Shown piece after piece: positions 1-8,109 of a DNA stretch of 64,000 nucleotides. Within the stretch, counting starts at the first letter, position 1; the number at the start of each line of letters is the position of its first letter. Position numbers and translations under genes: made by a program. The notes under the pieces are model-generated. The model was given only the letters and a program-made list of their open reading frames with translations. It did not search any database and was not told where the DNA came from. Origin of the DNA: Candidatus Thorarchaeota archaeon (GTDB lineage Archaea > Asgardarchaeota > Thorarchaeia > Thorarchaeales > Thorarchaeaceae); assembly GCA_016933575.1 (NCBI GenBank), contig JAFGAR010000175.1, forward strand, positions 27,520-91,519, given 5' to 3'.

Positions 1-193
1 GCTTTGATGCTATAAATTTTGGAAGTACCTCTGTGAAGAAAGAGGGAACTCGATCATGCTCACCGGAAGCAAAATCCCCTACCAAGAGATATGCATCGTC
101 TCTAGATAATAGTTCATTTACAAACTCAACGAAGGTAGTGCTCTCAGATAGCCATGAGATAGGATATAATGCCCTTAGTTCTTTTCCAATCAT
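1..193 (-). CDS. Unknown protein, N-terminal part only (cut by window edge)
   Basis: An open frame on the minus strand starts at ATG (193-191) and runs without a stop to base 1, about 64 codons. The product begins MIGKELRALYPISWLSES and reads as an ordinary soluble acidic protein (...LLVGDFASGEHDRVP...). It starts 14 nt after the stop of the upstream cupin gene on the same strand, so the two are probably co-transcribed. I do not recognise the family. No start or frame problem is visible; the gene is simply cut off. Confidence 0.6.
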   Translation of the reverse strand, partial: MIGKELRALYPISWLSESTTFVEFVNELLSRDDAYLLVGDFASGEHDRVPSFFTEVLPKFIASK

Positions 194-207
194 TAGATTC
201 TGCAAAC

Positions 208-540
208 CTATGAGTATTTTATTTCGAAGACTTTGGCTTCTTGATCTTGTGTAATTACATAGTGTTCCTCATTGCTTTCGAGAAGTACGAAATCACCAGG
301 TTTCAAAGATAGAGTTTCTTTTCCATTTGTTATGTCTGCTACGCCTTCAATTAGATAAAGCAATTGTTTCTCCGAGTGTATATGAGGTCGAGTCGGAACA
401 TCACTATTCCTTTGAATGACACGGACCCCAGCAGTCATGGTCCCTGTTATGACATCGAAGGCATTAACAGAACCTCTCTTGCCAAGTATTATCGAAGGAT
501 GTATCTCGTTTTCATGTATCTTCTTCAATAGTGTCACCAA
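208..540 (-). CDS. Small single-domain cupin protein
   Basis: A 110-residue protein with the cupin pattern: RPHIHSEKQLLYLIEG (metal-binding His and Glu of motif 1), a conserved Gly-Asp in LKPGDFVLLESNEEHYV (motif 2 with its His), and a C-terminal beta strand. The length is usual for a stand-alone cupin that binds a metal and a small ligand. The substrate cannot be told from sequence. The start is TTG at 540, or GTG one codon later; neither has a strong ribosome site. It is divergent from the ATP-grasp gene and lies 14 nt upstream of the partial gene at the window edge. Confidence 0.75.
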   Translation of the reverse strand: MVTLLKKIHENEIHPSIILGKRGSVNAFDVITGTMTAGVRVIQRNSDVPTRPHIHSEKQLLYLIEGVADITNGKETLSLKPGDFVLLESNEEHYVITQDQEAKVFEIKYS

Positions 541-594
541 TGAGAAAAAGTGAAGGCAGAAGGCCTTATCAGGCCTGCGGAAGTAACAATCTTC

Positions 595-1809
595 ATGACT
601 TCAAATATTTCAGACATCGTTGGTAGAAATATTGGGGTCATCGGTTTCAATGCAAGGCCAATAGCCGCTTCGTTGAAACAGCTTGGCGCCAAGACATTTG
701 TTTCAGATTATTGGGGAGATTTAGATCTTAAGGAGAGCTCACATGATTGCATCGCGATTCTTGCTCCAAAACCTGGAATAAGGCAAAGAAAGCCTCTTGA
801 GATGCCTTTACATCAAGCATTAGTAGAGAATTATTTACATCTCACAAAGGAAATTGATATCGACTTCGTTGTAATTGGAAGTGGTTTTGACGATTATTCA
901 GAATCTCTCAAACCAATTGAAGAGAGTGGAAAACTAATCGGGAATTCTATTGAGACAATTAAGAGAGCTCGCGACCATACAATAATTGACCGAATCTCAT
1001 CTAAATTGAAACTTAAACGACCAAAAGAATGTGTGATAAATGAAATTTCTCAAATATCAGAATGTGTGGAAGAATTAGCATTCCCTTGTTTGATTCGACC
1101 TATGCATTCTGGTGGAGGGCTTGGGATTAGGTTCATCCATTCCAATGCAGATATCAGCAAAGTATCTCGTATTGTTGAAAAAAGAGGGGAAATGAAAATT
1201 CAACAGTATATATCTGGGATGGACACCAGTACGAGTGTGCTATCATCAACAAATGATGCATTCTGCATTACAGTTCAAGGTCAGCTTATTGGAATGCCTT
1301 CTGCAGGCAGCAATTGCGGTTTCAAGTATTGTGGCAATTATTATCCAACATCTTTGGATGAGTCTGTCAGAAATCGTATTGCAAGAATTTCCGAGTCCCT
1401 TATCAAAGAACTCCATCTGATAGGTTCTAATGGTTTGGATTTTATCGTAGATAACTCAAATAACATCTATCTTTTGGAGGTCAATCCTCGAATTCAAGGA
1501 ACATTGGAAATGATTGAACGAGCCTCAGGTTCCTCACTGACGCAGCTTCATCTGCAAGCCATTTCTGGGGATATTAGACAGTCTCCTCTGAGTATCAGGC
1601 CAGCTGTTAAGATGATTGTATACTCAAGAAAAAGAGGATCAGTTCCTAATCTAAAGCAATTTCCGAACACATTCGATAGGTCTCCAGAAGGCGTGCTTGT
1701 AGAGAAAGGAGACCCTATCTGCACAATAATAGAGGTTGAAGATACTCTTCAAAAAGCATTCTCGACTGTGTGTATTGCTGCTTTAAATATTCAAAATCTC
1801 GTTCAATAG
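595..1809 (+). CDS. ATP-grasp superfamily ligase
   Basis: Likely forms an amide or thioester bond using ATP; substrate unknown. An N-terminal Rossmann-like preATP-grasp region (NIGVIGFNARPIAASLKQLG) is followed by the ATP-grasp fold. That fold has the nucleotide loop in CLIRPMHSGGGLGIRFIHS, an EQYI-like strand (IQQYISGMDTS) and the metal-binding pair in GLDFIVDNSNNIYLLEVNPR, where Asp, Glu and Asn are present. A beta-rich C-terminus closes it. It resembles the archaeal predicted carboligases of COG2232. The frame is open from a GTG at 550, but ATG 595 begins just ahead of the domain and is preferred. It starts divergently from the cupin gene. Confidence 0.75.
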   Translation: MTSNISDIVGRNIGVIGFNARPIAASLKQLGAKTFVSDYWGDLDLKESSHDCIAILAPKPGIRQRKPLEMPLHQALVENYLHLTKEIDIDFVVIGSGFDDYSESLKPIEESGKLIGNSIETIKRARDHTIIDRISSKLKLKRPKECVINEISQISECVEELAFPCLIRPMHSGGGLGIRFIHSNADISKVSRIVEKRGEMKIQQYISGMDTSTSVLSSTNDAFCITVQGQLIGMPSAGSNCGFKYCGNYYPTSLDESVRNRIARISESLIKELHLIGSNGLDFIVDNSNNIYLLEVNPRIQGTLEMIERASGSSLTQLHLQAISGDIRQSPLSIRPAVKMIVYSRKRGSVPNLKQFPNTFDRSPEGVLVEKGDPICTIIEVEDTLQKAFSTVCIAALNIQNLVQ

Positions 1810-1879
1810 TTGTTTTTGAATATCCAGCAAAGTTTAATCAGTGGTGAATACACAGTAGTTTATACTTGAGGTGAGGTCA

Positions 1880-2866
1880 TTGCGTACTTGTGATAAGTGT
1901 GGGAAAGTCAACCAACCTACACGAAAATTCTGTATCAGATGTGGTGCTTCTCTTATCAAAGTAGAAAAAGCAAAACCAGCTCCAGCACAACCAAGTGCTC
2001 CAGTTGAAAGTTCAAAGAGTCAGGGGAAACTCACACCTGCACCACCCATAACTACAGACGACAAATGGGTGAAGCCAAGTGAAGTATCAAAAGATAGAGT
2101 AAGAGTTGCAGGTCACTCCAAAGGAAAGACAGAACTCGAGAAAGCCCGTGAGGCATTTGCCAAAGCTGAAACGGTTGGAATTGATGAAGCTGATGGTTCA
2201 GGTATCATTGAAACACGGATGCTTCGAGCAAGTGAAGTACGTGAACTCCTTGAAGGTCCTGGAATGATGCAGGTTGATGAAGTGCCTACGCCTACTATGA
2301 TGGAAGGAAGTGAACCATTACCGCCGGAAGCAACAGAGATGATGGCTCCATCAATGCCTTCATCTTCACAGATTGAGGAATCGATTCTGGGATCAAAATC
2401 AGGATTTGTAAGCAAACCAAAGAAACCGGAACCTGAAGTAATGGATACGGGACACGTATCATCTCAGATATCCGCTGAATTCTCTTCATCACGATACGAA
2501 CAGGATGAAGGTGCGTCAGAATTTGAAGGAGACGCAGAAGTAGCACCTTCACCTCGTCCTACTTCCAAACCAAGTGCACCACAGGTTGGCAGTGAACGAA
2601 AAATCAGTGAGGATGCTATAGATCTCGTTATCACATGTCCAGATTGCGGAAAGACTATCAACGTAGATATGTTCGAGTATCCATCGGAAGTCTACAGTGC
2701 AATGGCTGCTGCTCGTATGAAACAAGCGAGATTTTTCATAGTACAGGGCAAGGGTGAGGATGCTCTACGTATTGTTCGTATGGCAAACGCGTTGTATACA
2801 AAGGCAAATGATAAGATTGGTCTGCAAGAGATTCGAAAACTTATTGAGACCTTGGCCAAAGGCTAG
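1880..2866 (+). CDS. Zinc-ribbon protein with long disordered linker and helical C-terminus
   Basis: The N-terminus holds a CX2C...CX2C zinc ribbon (CDKCGKVNQPTRKFCIRCGA). About 200 residues rich in Pro, Ser, Glu and Ala follow, probably disordered. The C-terminus has a second CPDCG knuckle and a helical hairpin (MAAARMKQARFFIVQGKGED) that resembles a TPR unit. Such architecture suggests a protein-protein adaptor, but no function can be named. TTG at 1880 is preferred because a GAGGTGAGG site lies just upstream; the frame also has GTG at 1871. Its stop overlaps the stop of the convergent TIM-barrel gene by 4 nt. Confidence 0.65.
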   Translation: MRTCDKCGKVNQPTRKFCIRCGASLIKVEKAKPAPAQPSAPVESSKSQGKLTPAPPITTDDKWVKPSEVSKDRVRVAGHSKGKTELEKAREAFAKAETVGIDEADGSGIIETRMLRASEVRELLEGPGMMQVDEVPTPTMMEGSEPLPPEATEMMAPSMPSSSQIEESILGSKSGFVSKPKKPEPEVMDTGHVSSQISAEFSSSRYEQDEGASEFEGDAEVAPSPRPTSKPSAPQVGSERKISEDAIDLVITCPDCGKTINVDMFEYPSEVYSAMAAARMKQARFFIVQGKGEDALRIVRMANALYTKANDKIGLQEIRKLIETLAKG

Positions 2867-3654
2867 GCAGACAACCATAGTTTCAGGAATTTCTTCCGCT
2901 CTGATTGGAAGGCTAGTGGATCTCTACTCAGCATCAGAAAGCGGCCATCATACCCACGCTGTTTGAGAGACCTGAATATTGGTTCAAAATCAATTGTGCC
3001 TTCACCAATAGGAAGATGTTCATCACACTTTCTTGCCATTTCGCGAAGCTCAATATGGGATATCTCACTAAGAACTCGCTTTGCGATATCATCCTTATAT
3101 GAATCACATGCAGAGTTATCGTGAACATTAATCATCTCTATTTTATCAAAGAATGAATCAATGTGACTCATAACTCGGTTCTGAGATGAGAGAATCTGTC
3201 CATGACCTATATCAAGGACCATTTTGACTTCTGAGAACTGGTCAAAGAAGAGGATAAGTTCCGTGTAATAGTGAATGAGAGTCTCAATGGCCAGTTTCAC
3301 TCCCATCTCCTTTGACGCATCATAGACAAGTGAGAACGATTCCAAGAATAGATCGATCTCATCGTCTGAATAGAGGAGGGTTGAGAGGGGTGAATGAAAA
3401 GTTAAAAACTCGGCCTCAAGATCCTGTCCGAGCTCAAGAAATGGTGCAATATCTTGCGTGATATCAGTTGGTTTCCATTCAGGGTCACTTGGGAGATGAA
3501 CTGTGATAGGAACCCCAGCATCATCAAGGATGCGTTTTGCCTCTCTGAAATTGATCTGATGCTCATAATCCATTCGCAGGTCAATGTAGTCCAGTTTTCC
3601 TTTGAGAGCGTAAGCAATCTGTTCATCTGTACGGGCATAGGTTCCGATTTGCAT
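2863..3654 (-). CDS. Sugar phosphate isomerase/epimerase-like TIM-barrel protein
   Basis: Matches the xylose isomerase-like / AP endonuclease 2 superfamily. Metal-ligand positions are visible in order: Glu in KLAIETLIHYY, Asp and His in MVLDIGHGQ, His in MINVHDNS, and Glu in PIGEGTIDF. About 263 residues is normal for the family. Family members isomerise sugars or inositols, or cut DNA at abasic sites; the GEGTIDF ending favours the sugar isomerase branch, but the substrate is unknown. ATG at 3654 is chosen because a GAGG lies 8 nt before it; GTG at 3660 is also in frame. Confidence 0.75.
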   Translation of the reverse strand: MQIGTYARTDEQIAYALKGKLDYIDLRMDYEHQINFREAKRILDDAGVPITVHLPSDPEWKPTDITQDIAPFLELGQDLEAEFLTFHSPLSTLLYSDDEIDLFLESFSLVYDASKEMGVKLAIETLIHYYTELILFFDQFSEVKMVLDIGHGQILSSQNRVMSHIDSFFDKIEMINVHDNSACDSYKDDIAKRVLSEISHIELREMARKCDEHLPIGEGTIDFEPIFRSLKQRGYDGRFLMLSRDPLAFQSERKKFLKLWLSA

Positions 3655-3802
3655 CTTCACATCCTCATCATTTTGGCTTCAGTCGCGTCTTTTTTGACTT
3701 TTGGTTCTGCTATTTCAATTTAAGCAATCATCAATTCTGGGCGATAGTGTTAAATGATTGATTAGCCTTTCCTACTCATATTCACGCTTTTAGGCGGAGG
3801 TT

Positions 3803-4345
3803 TTGACTCTGGCGGATACTGCTTCATATCTCTTTAAAATCGTCTTTCTAGGAGAAGGTGCTGTTGGGAAGACAAGTCTTGTAGGGCGTTTTGTCTACAA
3901 CTCTTTCGAGGGTGACTATCTTGCCACCATCGGTACAGATATTCATCTCAAGATGGTTAAATTAGAGGATGTTTTGGTCAAATTAGTAATATGGGATATT
4001 GCAGGACAAGACAACTTCGCTCAGCTGAGACGTGCCTATTATATGAATGCGAGCGGCGCATTCTTTGTCTTTGATACGACTCGTCCTGAGACTATTGCAC
4101 GAGTGGATGAATGGATAAATGCTCTGACAACTGTGACAGGGACGATTCCATTAGTCATGCTCGAGAATAAGGTTGACCTTGAGAGTGCTATAACAAAGGA
4201 GCAGAAAGAAGCAATATCAAAGAAATATGGTGTCAAGATAATCCCGACTAGTGCAAAAGAGGATACAAATGTAGAAGATGCCTTCACAGAGATGACACAG
4301 CGTATTCTTGATAAGGCAAGAAACAAAAGTATGAAAGCAATGTAG
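3803..4345 (+). CDS. Ras-superfamily small GTPase (Rab/Ras-like)
   Basis: A 180-residue single-domain GTPase with all five G motifs: G1 GEGAVGKTS (17-25), switch I Thr in LATIG (42), G3 WDIAGQ (64-69), G4 NKVD (122-125) and G5 TSAK (149-152). The switch II Gln is present, so intrinsic hydrolysis should be possible. No C-terminal cysteine is present, so lipid anchoring by prenylation as in eukaryotic Rabs is unlikely. It is expanded as a family in Asgard archaea, which is the main lineage clue here. The start is TTG after GGCGGAGG, with a short spacer. It is followed 26 nt later by a second GTPase. Confidence 0.9.
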   Translation: MTLADTASYLFKIVFLGEGAVGKTSLVGRFVYNSFEGDYLATIGTDIHLKMVKLEDVLVKLVIWDIAGQDNFAQLRRAYYMNASGAFFVFDTTRPETIARVDEWINALTTVTGTIPLVMLENKVDLESAITKEQKEAISKKYGVKIIPTSAKEDTNVEDAFTEMTQRILDKARNKSMKAM

Positions 4346-4371
4346 AGAATGATACCCTAGGAGATAACACC

Positions 4372-4902
4372 TTGGTAGTGAGAGAACCAGACTTTGTGCA
4401 TAAGATTGTCTTTCTCGGAGACTCAGGGGTGGGTAAAACTTCTATCATTCAAAGATACGTATACGATAGTATGGATCCTGACATTGGTCGAACCATAGGG
4501 GCAGTGCTCCATGTCAAGACTATGGTCGTAAACAACGAGTTCCATAAGCAAGTTATCTGGGACCTCGGAGGACAGGAGTCATTTGCTCAGTTGAGGGAGC
4601 AATACTGCGCAAATGCTTCAGGTGCATTTTTCATCTTCGACCGTACACGTCTTGAGACCCTGCAACACATTGATGATTGGCTCATTGCACTCCACGCTTC
4701 AGTAGGAAAGGTGCCAGTAATCGCAGTTGAGAATAAAATCGATCTTGAATCTGTGATAACTAATGAACAGATACGTGGAATGCTAGAGGTTCGTCAGCTT
4801 GAACATATTCAGACTAGTGCTTTGCAAAACAAAAACGTGGAACAAGCGTTTTTTGAGTTAGTAACGAAAATTCGAGAGAACATGGGAAAGCGAGCTAGAT
4901 AA
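4372..4902 (+). CDS. Ras-superfamily small GTPase with Arf-like WDxGGQ motif
   Basis: The second of the tandem pair, 176 residues. Motifs are G1 GDSGVGKTS (16-24), switch I Thr 41 (RTIG), G3 WDLGGQ (63-68), G4 NKID and G5 TSAL. The Gly-Gly in G3 is the form usual in Arf, Gtr/Rag-like and G-alpha proteins, whereas the upstream partner has WDIAGQ as in Rab. The protein ends in basic residues (GKRAR) with no cysteine for prenylation. The start is TTG 4372 after a GGAGAT site, or GTG 4378. Spacing to the first GTPase implies one transcript. The pair ends 2 nt from the convergent phoU stop. Confidence 0.88.
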   Translation: MVVREPDFVHKIVFLGDSGVGKTSIIQRYVYDSMDPDIGRTIGAVLHVKTMVVNNEFHKQVIWDLGGQESFAQLREQYCANASGAFFIFDRTRLETLQHIDDWLIALHASVGKVPVIAVENKIDLESVITNEQIRGMLEVRQLEHIQTSALQNKNVEQAFFELVTKIRENMGKRAR

Positions 4903-4904
4903 CA

Positions 4905-5603
4905 TTAGATGTCAAGCGTCATATCGCGGATATCATCAATCCCTTTGTATGCCAGACCTAGCTTTTTCCTCTTCCCACTAACGAGATAAACCGCAGACTC
5001 CGCTATCGTAATAGCTTGGTCCGAGGCTCGTTCATAGTATCTACCCACAATGACATATAACATGGCAATATTGCTGATATCACGGCGGTGATTCAAGTAA
5101 TCGGCAATCTCCTGAAACATCTCAGATGCTTCATTATCACTCTGTGCTTCTAATTTCTCAAGTTCATCGATCTCATCTAGATTCTCATCAATAACAGACC
5201 TGATGGAAACAGAGAGAGCGGACGTTGAAAGTTCGGCAAGATATGGTAATGTAACGAGTTCCTTGAAGTGGTCTAATCCTTCGGCAAGATTCACTATCTC
5301 GCATATCTTCATGGCATAGCGGCCAATACTTCTGAGTCCTCCAGCCGTGTGAATATATGAGATAAGTCTTCTTAGGTCCTTGTCCTGAGGTTGATATCTG
5401 GAGATACCTTCGAAGGCTTTGTCTTCGATACTATGATGAATTACCTCAACTGTTTCCGATTCATTTGTAACTTCATCTGCCAATTCACAGTCAAGATCTT
5501 CAAAGGCCTTAGTGGATTGGACAAGAGCTGAGGCAACTATCGAGTGAAGGTTCTCTAGGAGACCCCTGATTTCTGTCTTTAGTGACTCAAGTTCCGGGTT
5601 CAC
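4905..5603 (-). CDS. phoU: PhoU domain protein, second copy of pst operon
   Basis: An all-helical PhoU-family protein with two three-helix bundles. It carries the acidic metal-cluster motifs in LRSIGRYAMKICEI and GRYYERASDQAITIAESAVYL, where the E(R)xxD signature is intact. PhoU proteins sense or transmit phosphate status to the Pst transporter. It is a paralogue of the gene just upstream, with the same length and same motif order. GTG at 5603 aligns the N-terminus with that paralogue and has a GGTGGTG site before it; the frame remains open to a TTG at 5642. It is the last gene of the operon. Confidence 0.85.
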   Translation of the reverse strand: MNPELESLKTEIRGLLENLHSIVASALVQSTKAFEDLDCELADEVTNESETVEVIHHSIEDKAFEGISRYQPQDKDLRRLISYIHTAGGLRSIGRYAMKICEIVNLAEGLDHFKELVTLPYLAELSTSALSVSIRSVIDENLDEIDELEKLEAQSDNEASEMFQEIADYLNHRRDISNIAMLYVIVGRYYERASDQAITIAESAVYLVSGKRKKLGLAYKGIDDIRDMTLDI

Positions 5604-5669
5604 GTTGACACCACCAGTTCTAAGCAAAGGTACAGACTGCAATTAAGGTATTTCTACACGTCCTCAGAA

Positions 5670-6356
5670 TCAATGTGGCGCTTGGCTGGATTTTCCTTTG
5701 TACGCAAGCCCGAGTTTTACTCGTTTTCCTTTTACCATGTACACAGCTTTCTCTGCTATTTGAAAAGCTTGGTCAGCTGCTCGTTCACAATATCTACCAA
5801 TTATGATATAGAACAAAGCCATCTCTTCAATACCATTCTGTTCACGAAGATACTTCACTATTTCGTTGAACATATCTGAGGTTTCCCTATCACTTTCTGA
5901 CTCGAGCTTTTCCAATTCATCCATTTTTGATAGGTCGCCATTCAATATCCCTTTCATGGCAATATCAAGTGTCTTCTTAGCCAATTCAGCCAAATAGGGG
6001 ATAGATTGAAGTTCCTTAAAGTGCTGAAGGTCTTTGCAGAGATAGGTGATGTGAGCTATTTTGTATGCGTATCTACCCACTCGATGGAGGTTATGTGCAG
6101 TTTGAAGATAAACTGATAATCGACGTAAATCACTTGCAACAGGTTGTCGGCGACCAATTGTTTCCAAGACATTTGCTTCTATCTTTTCCTCAAGCTCATC
6201 AATATCACCAGCTAGATCCTTAACATCTTTTGCTACATCCTGATCTAGATTCTTGAAGGACTCCATAGAATCCATAAATGCCTTCTCAGACAGTTCATGA
6301 AGTCGCATCAGTCTACCTTGAATTTCATCCAAATAGAATTCTAATTGTGTCTTCAT
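5670..6356 (-). CDS. phoU: PhoU domain protein, first copy of pst operon
   Basis: A PhoU-family helical protein with repeated motifs HNLHRVGRYAYKIAHI and GRYCERAADQAFQIAEKAVYM, which supply the acidic metal-binding residues. It is expected to bind PstB/PstA and modulate phosphate import. The frame is open from a GTG that follows the pstB stop immediately (6365). ATG 6356 is preferred because AGGTGA sits 5 nt upstream and overlaps the pstB stop, typical of translational coupling. Two PhoU copies in one operon plus a third PhoU domain in the divergent regulator suggest layered phosphate sensing. Confidence 0.87.
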   Translation of the reverse strand: MKTQLEFYLDEIQGRLMRLHELSEKAFMDSMESFKNLDQDVAKDVKDLAGDIDELEEKIEANVLETIGRRQPVASDLRRLSVYLQTAHNLHRVGRYAYKIAHITYLCKDLQHFKELQSIPYLAELAKKTLDIAMKGILNGDLSKMDELEKLESESDRETSDMFNEIVKYLREQNGIEEMALFYIIIGRYCERAADQAFQIAEKAVYMVKGKRVKLGLAYKGKSSQAPH

Positions 6357-6365
6357 TATATTCAC

Positions 6366-7136
6366 CTATCCAATTCTTCCTGTTATGAAGGCTTCAGTTC
6401 TAGGATCAGCAGGCGCTTCCAGTATTCGTTTTGTCTGGTCGAACTCTACTAATTCACCTAGGTAAAGAAATGCTGCTTGGTCTGAAACCCTAAAAGCTTG
6501 TTGTACATTATGCGTGACAAGGATAATAGTATAATCCTTTTTTAATTCAGTTATCAGATCCTCAATCTTTGAGGCACTAATAGGATCTAGTGATGATACT
6601 GGTTCATCCATTAATAGAACTGGAGGATTTACAGAGAGAGCTCGTGCAATGCATAATCTCTGTTGCTGACCACCCGAGAGATTTGGTCCAGGTTTATCCA
6701 GTTCGTCCTTTACTTCATCCCATAACGCTGCCTTCTTGAGCGAGTCTTCAACTAGCTTGTCAAGTTTATCCTTATCATTCAGTCCATGTAATTTAGGACC
6801 ATAAGCAATATTGTCATAGATGGACATGGGGAATGGGTTTGGTTTCTGAAACACCATTCCAATCCGCTTTCTGAGGTCATATACACTTGCACCTTGTCCA
6901 AAGATGTTGTTACCCATGAATCGGACCTCACCTTTTTGACGAAAGCTTGGAACAAGATCGTTTAATCGGTTCAATGTCCTGAGAAGTGTGGACTTGCCAC
7001 ATCCAGATGGTCCCATAATGGCCGTTACAGAATTATCTTCAAAGTAACATGATATTTCTTTGAGGATCTTATGTGAACCAAACCATGTAGACAGAGTATC
7101 TACTTCTAAAGTATGAGTATATTGCTTGTTTGCCAG
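6366..7136 (-). CDS. pstB: Phosphate ABC transporter ATP-binding protein PstB, apparent CTG start
   Basis: ATPase of the high-affinity phosphate importer. Walker A is GPSGCGKST, the signature is LSGGQQQRLCIARAL, Walker B is VLLMDEPVSSLDP and the H-loop is ILVTHNVQQA. The first ATG in frame falls inside Walker A (MGPSGCGKS), too late for a real start. Upstream the frame is open and encodes a normal PstB N-terminus (...TLSTWFGSHKILKEI...) back to CTG at 7136. That codon follows the pstA stop directly, in the same frame. No ATG, GTG or TTG lies between. AGGAGG (7151-7146) is 9 nt before CTG, an ideal spacing. The resulting 256 residues is the usual PstB length. Confidence 0.88.
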   Translation of the reverse strand: MANKQYTHTLEVDTLSTWFGSHKILKEISCYFEDNSVTAIMGPSGCGKSTLLRTLNRLNDLVPSFRQKGEVRFMGNNIFGQGASVYDLRKRIGMVFQKPNPFPMSIYDNIAYGPKLHGLNDKDKLDKLVEDSLKKAALWDEVKDELDKPGPNLSGGQQQRLCIARALSVNPPVLLMDEPVSSLDPISASKIEDLITELKKDYTIILVTHNVQQAFRVSDQAAFLYLGELVEFDQTKRILEAPADPRTEAFITGRIG

Positions 7137-8108
7137 TTATACCAGCCTCCTAGTTACTTTTCTAGAAATAATATTAGCGACAATGTCAATTGCAAGGACC
7201 ATAGTCATGAGTGCAACAGCTGTGGCATGTGCTTTGATGTTAAGATAGGCTCGTGGATCGCTTATGTATGACCAGATTGTATAGGGCATAGATGCAACCC
7301 ATGAACCAGGTCCAATGATTTCAGTTGGTGTTGTGAGACTATTGCCAGAAGTGAATATCAGCGGAGCAGTTTCGCCCATTACCCTTCCAATCGCCAATAA
7401 TACTCCAGTGATCACTCCGGGAAATGCCGCTCTTAGTGTGATATTCCATGTTGTTGACCATTTAGTAGCGCCGAGGGCAAGAGATGCTTCTCTCAAAGAC
7501 ATTGGGACTGCGCGAAGAGCTTCCTGAGTTGTTCTCAAGACAGTGGGTATCATCATGAAAGCAAGTGTCAGACTCCCTGATAAGAGACCCATCCCCAAGT
7601 CCAAGAACCCTACTAGAAATACAAAACCAAATGCGCCAAAGACAATACTTGGTATTCCTGCAAGTACATCTGATGTGAATTCGACAACATCACGAAGTCG
7701 ACCAGGTCTTGTGTACTCGTTGATATATACAGCTCCAAAGACACTCAATGGAATTCCTACTGCTGACGCAAGTGTAACAAGAAATAGAGTGCCAAAGAAT
7801 GCATTACGGATTCCACCCATTAACCCTCTACCTGGTTCTGTCAGGAAGAAATTGCTAAATGATTCAAAACCATTAGAGAATAACTCGACAAAACCCACTG
7901 ATGCAACCTGATATAAAACAAGAAAGAAAGGCAGAATGATAATAATAATCCCAATGCCTAAGATGACGTGAAAAAGAAAATCCTTGAAATTCCTACGTGT
8001 TTTTACTATGTTTGACGATACGAGTTTTAATTCTTTAATAAAGTCCCTCTTATCTTTCTCAAACACATCTGGTGCACGTTCATCAAGAGGAATTTCGTTT
8101 TTCGTCAT
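7137..8108 (-). CDS. pstA: Phosphate ABC transporter permease PstA
   Basis: Integral membrane permease with about six helices and the binding-protein-dependent permease loop (SLREASLALGATKWSTTWNI...) that docks on PstB. It carries an N-terminal cytosolic stretch of about 40 residues (MTKNEIPLDERAPDVFEKD...). ATG 8108 is chosen: GAGGGGG lies 9 nt before it, whereas the ATG at 8117 would leave only one base. It begins 1 nt after the pstC stop and ends abutting pstB, so pstC, pstA and pstB are tightly coupled. Confidence 0.9.
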   Translation of the reverse strand: MTKNEIPLDERAPDVFEKDKRDFIKELKLVSSNIVKTRRNFKDFLFHVILGIGIIIIILPFFLVLYQVASVGFVELFSNGFESFSNFFLTEPGRGLMGGIRNAFFGTLFLVTLASAVGIPLSVFGAVYINEYTRPGRLRDVVEFTSDVLAGIPSIVFGAFGFVFLVGFLDLGMGLLSGSLTLAFMMIPTVLRTTQEALRAVPMSLREASLALGATKWSTTWNITLRAAFPGVITGVLLAIGRVMGETAPLIFTSGNSLTTPTEIIGPGSWVASMPYTIWSYISDPRAYLNIKAHATAVALMTMVLAIDIVANIISRKVTRRLV

Positions 8109-8109
8109 T

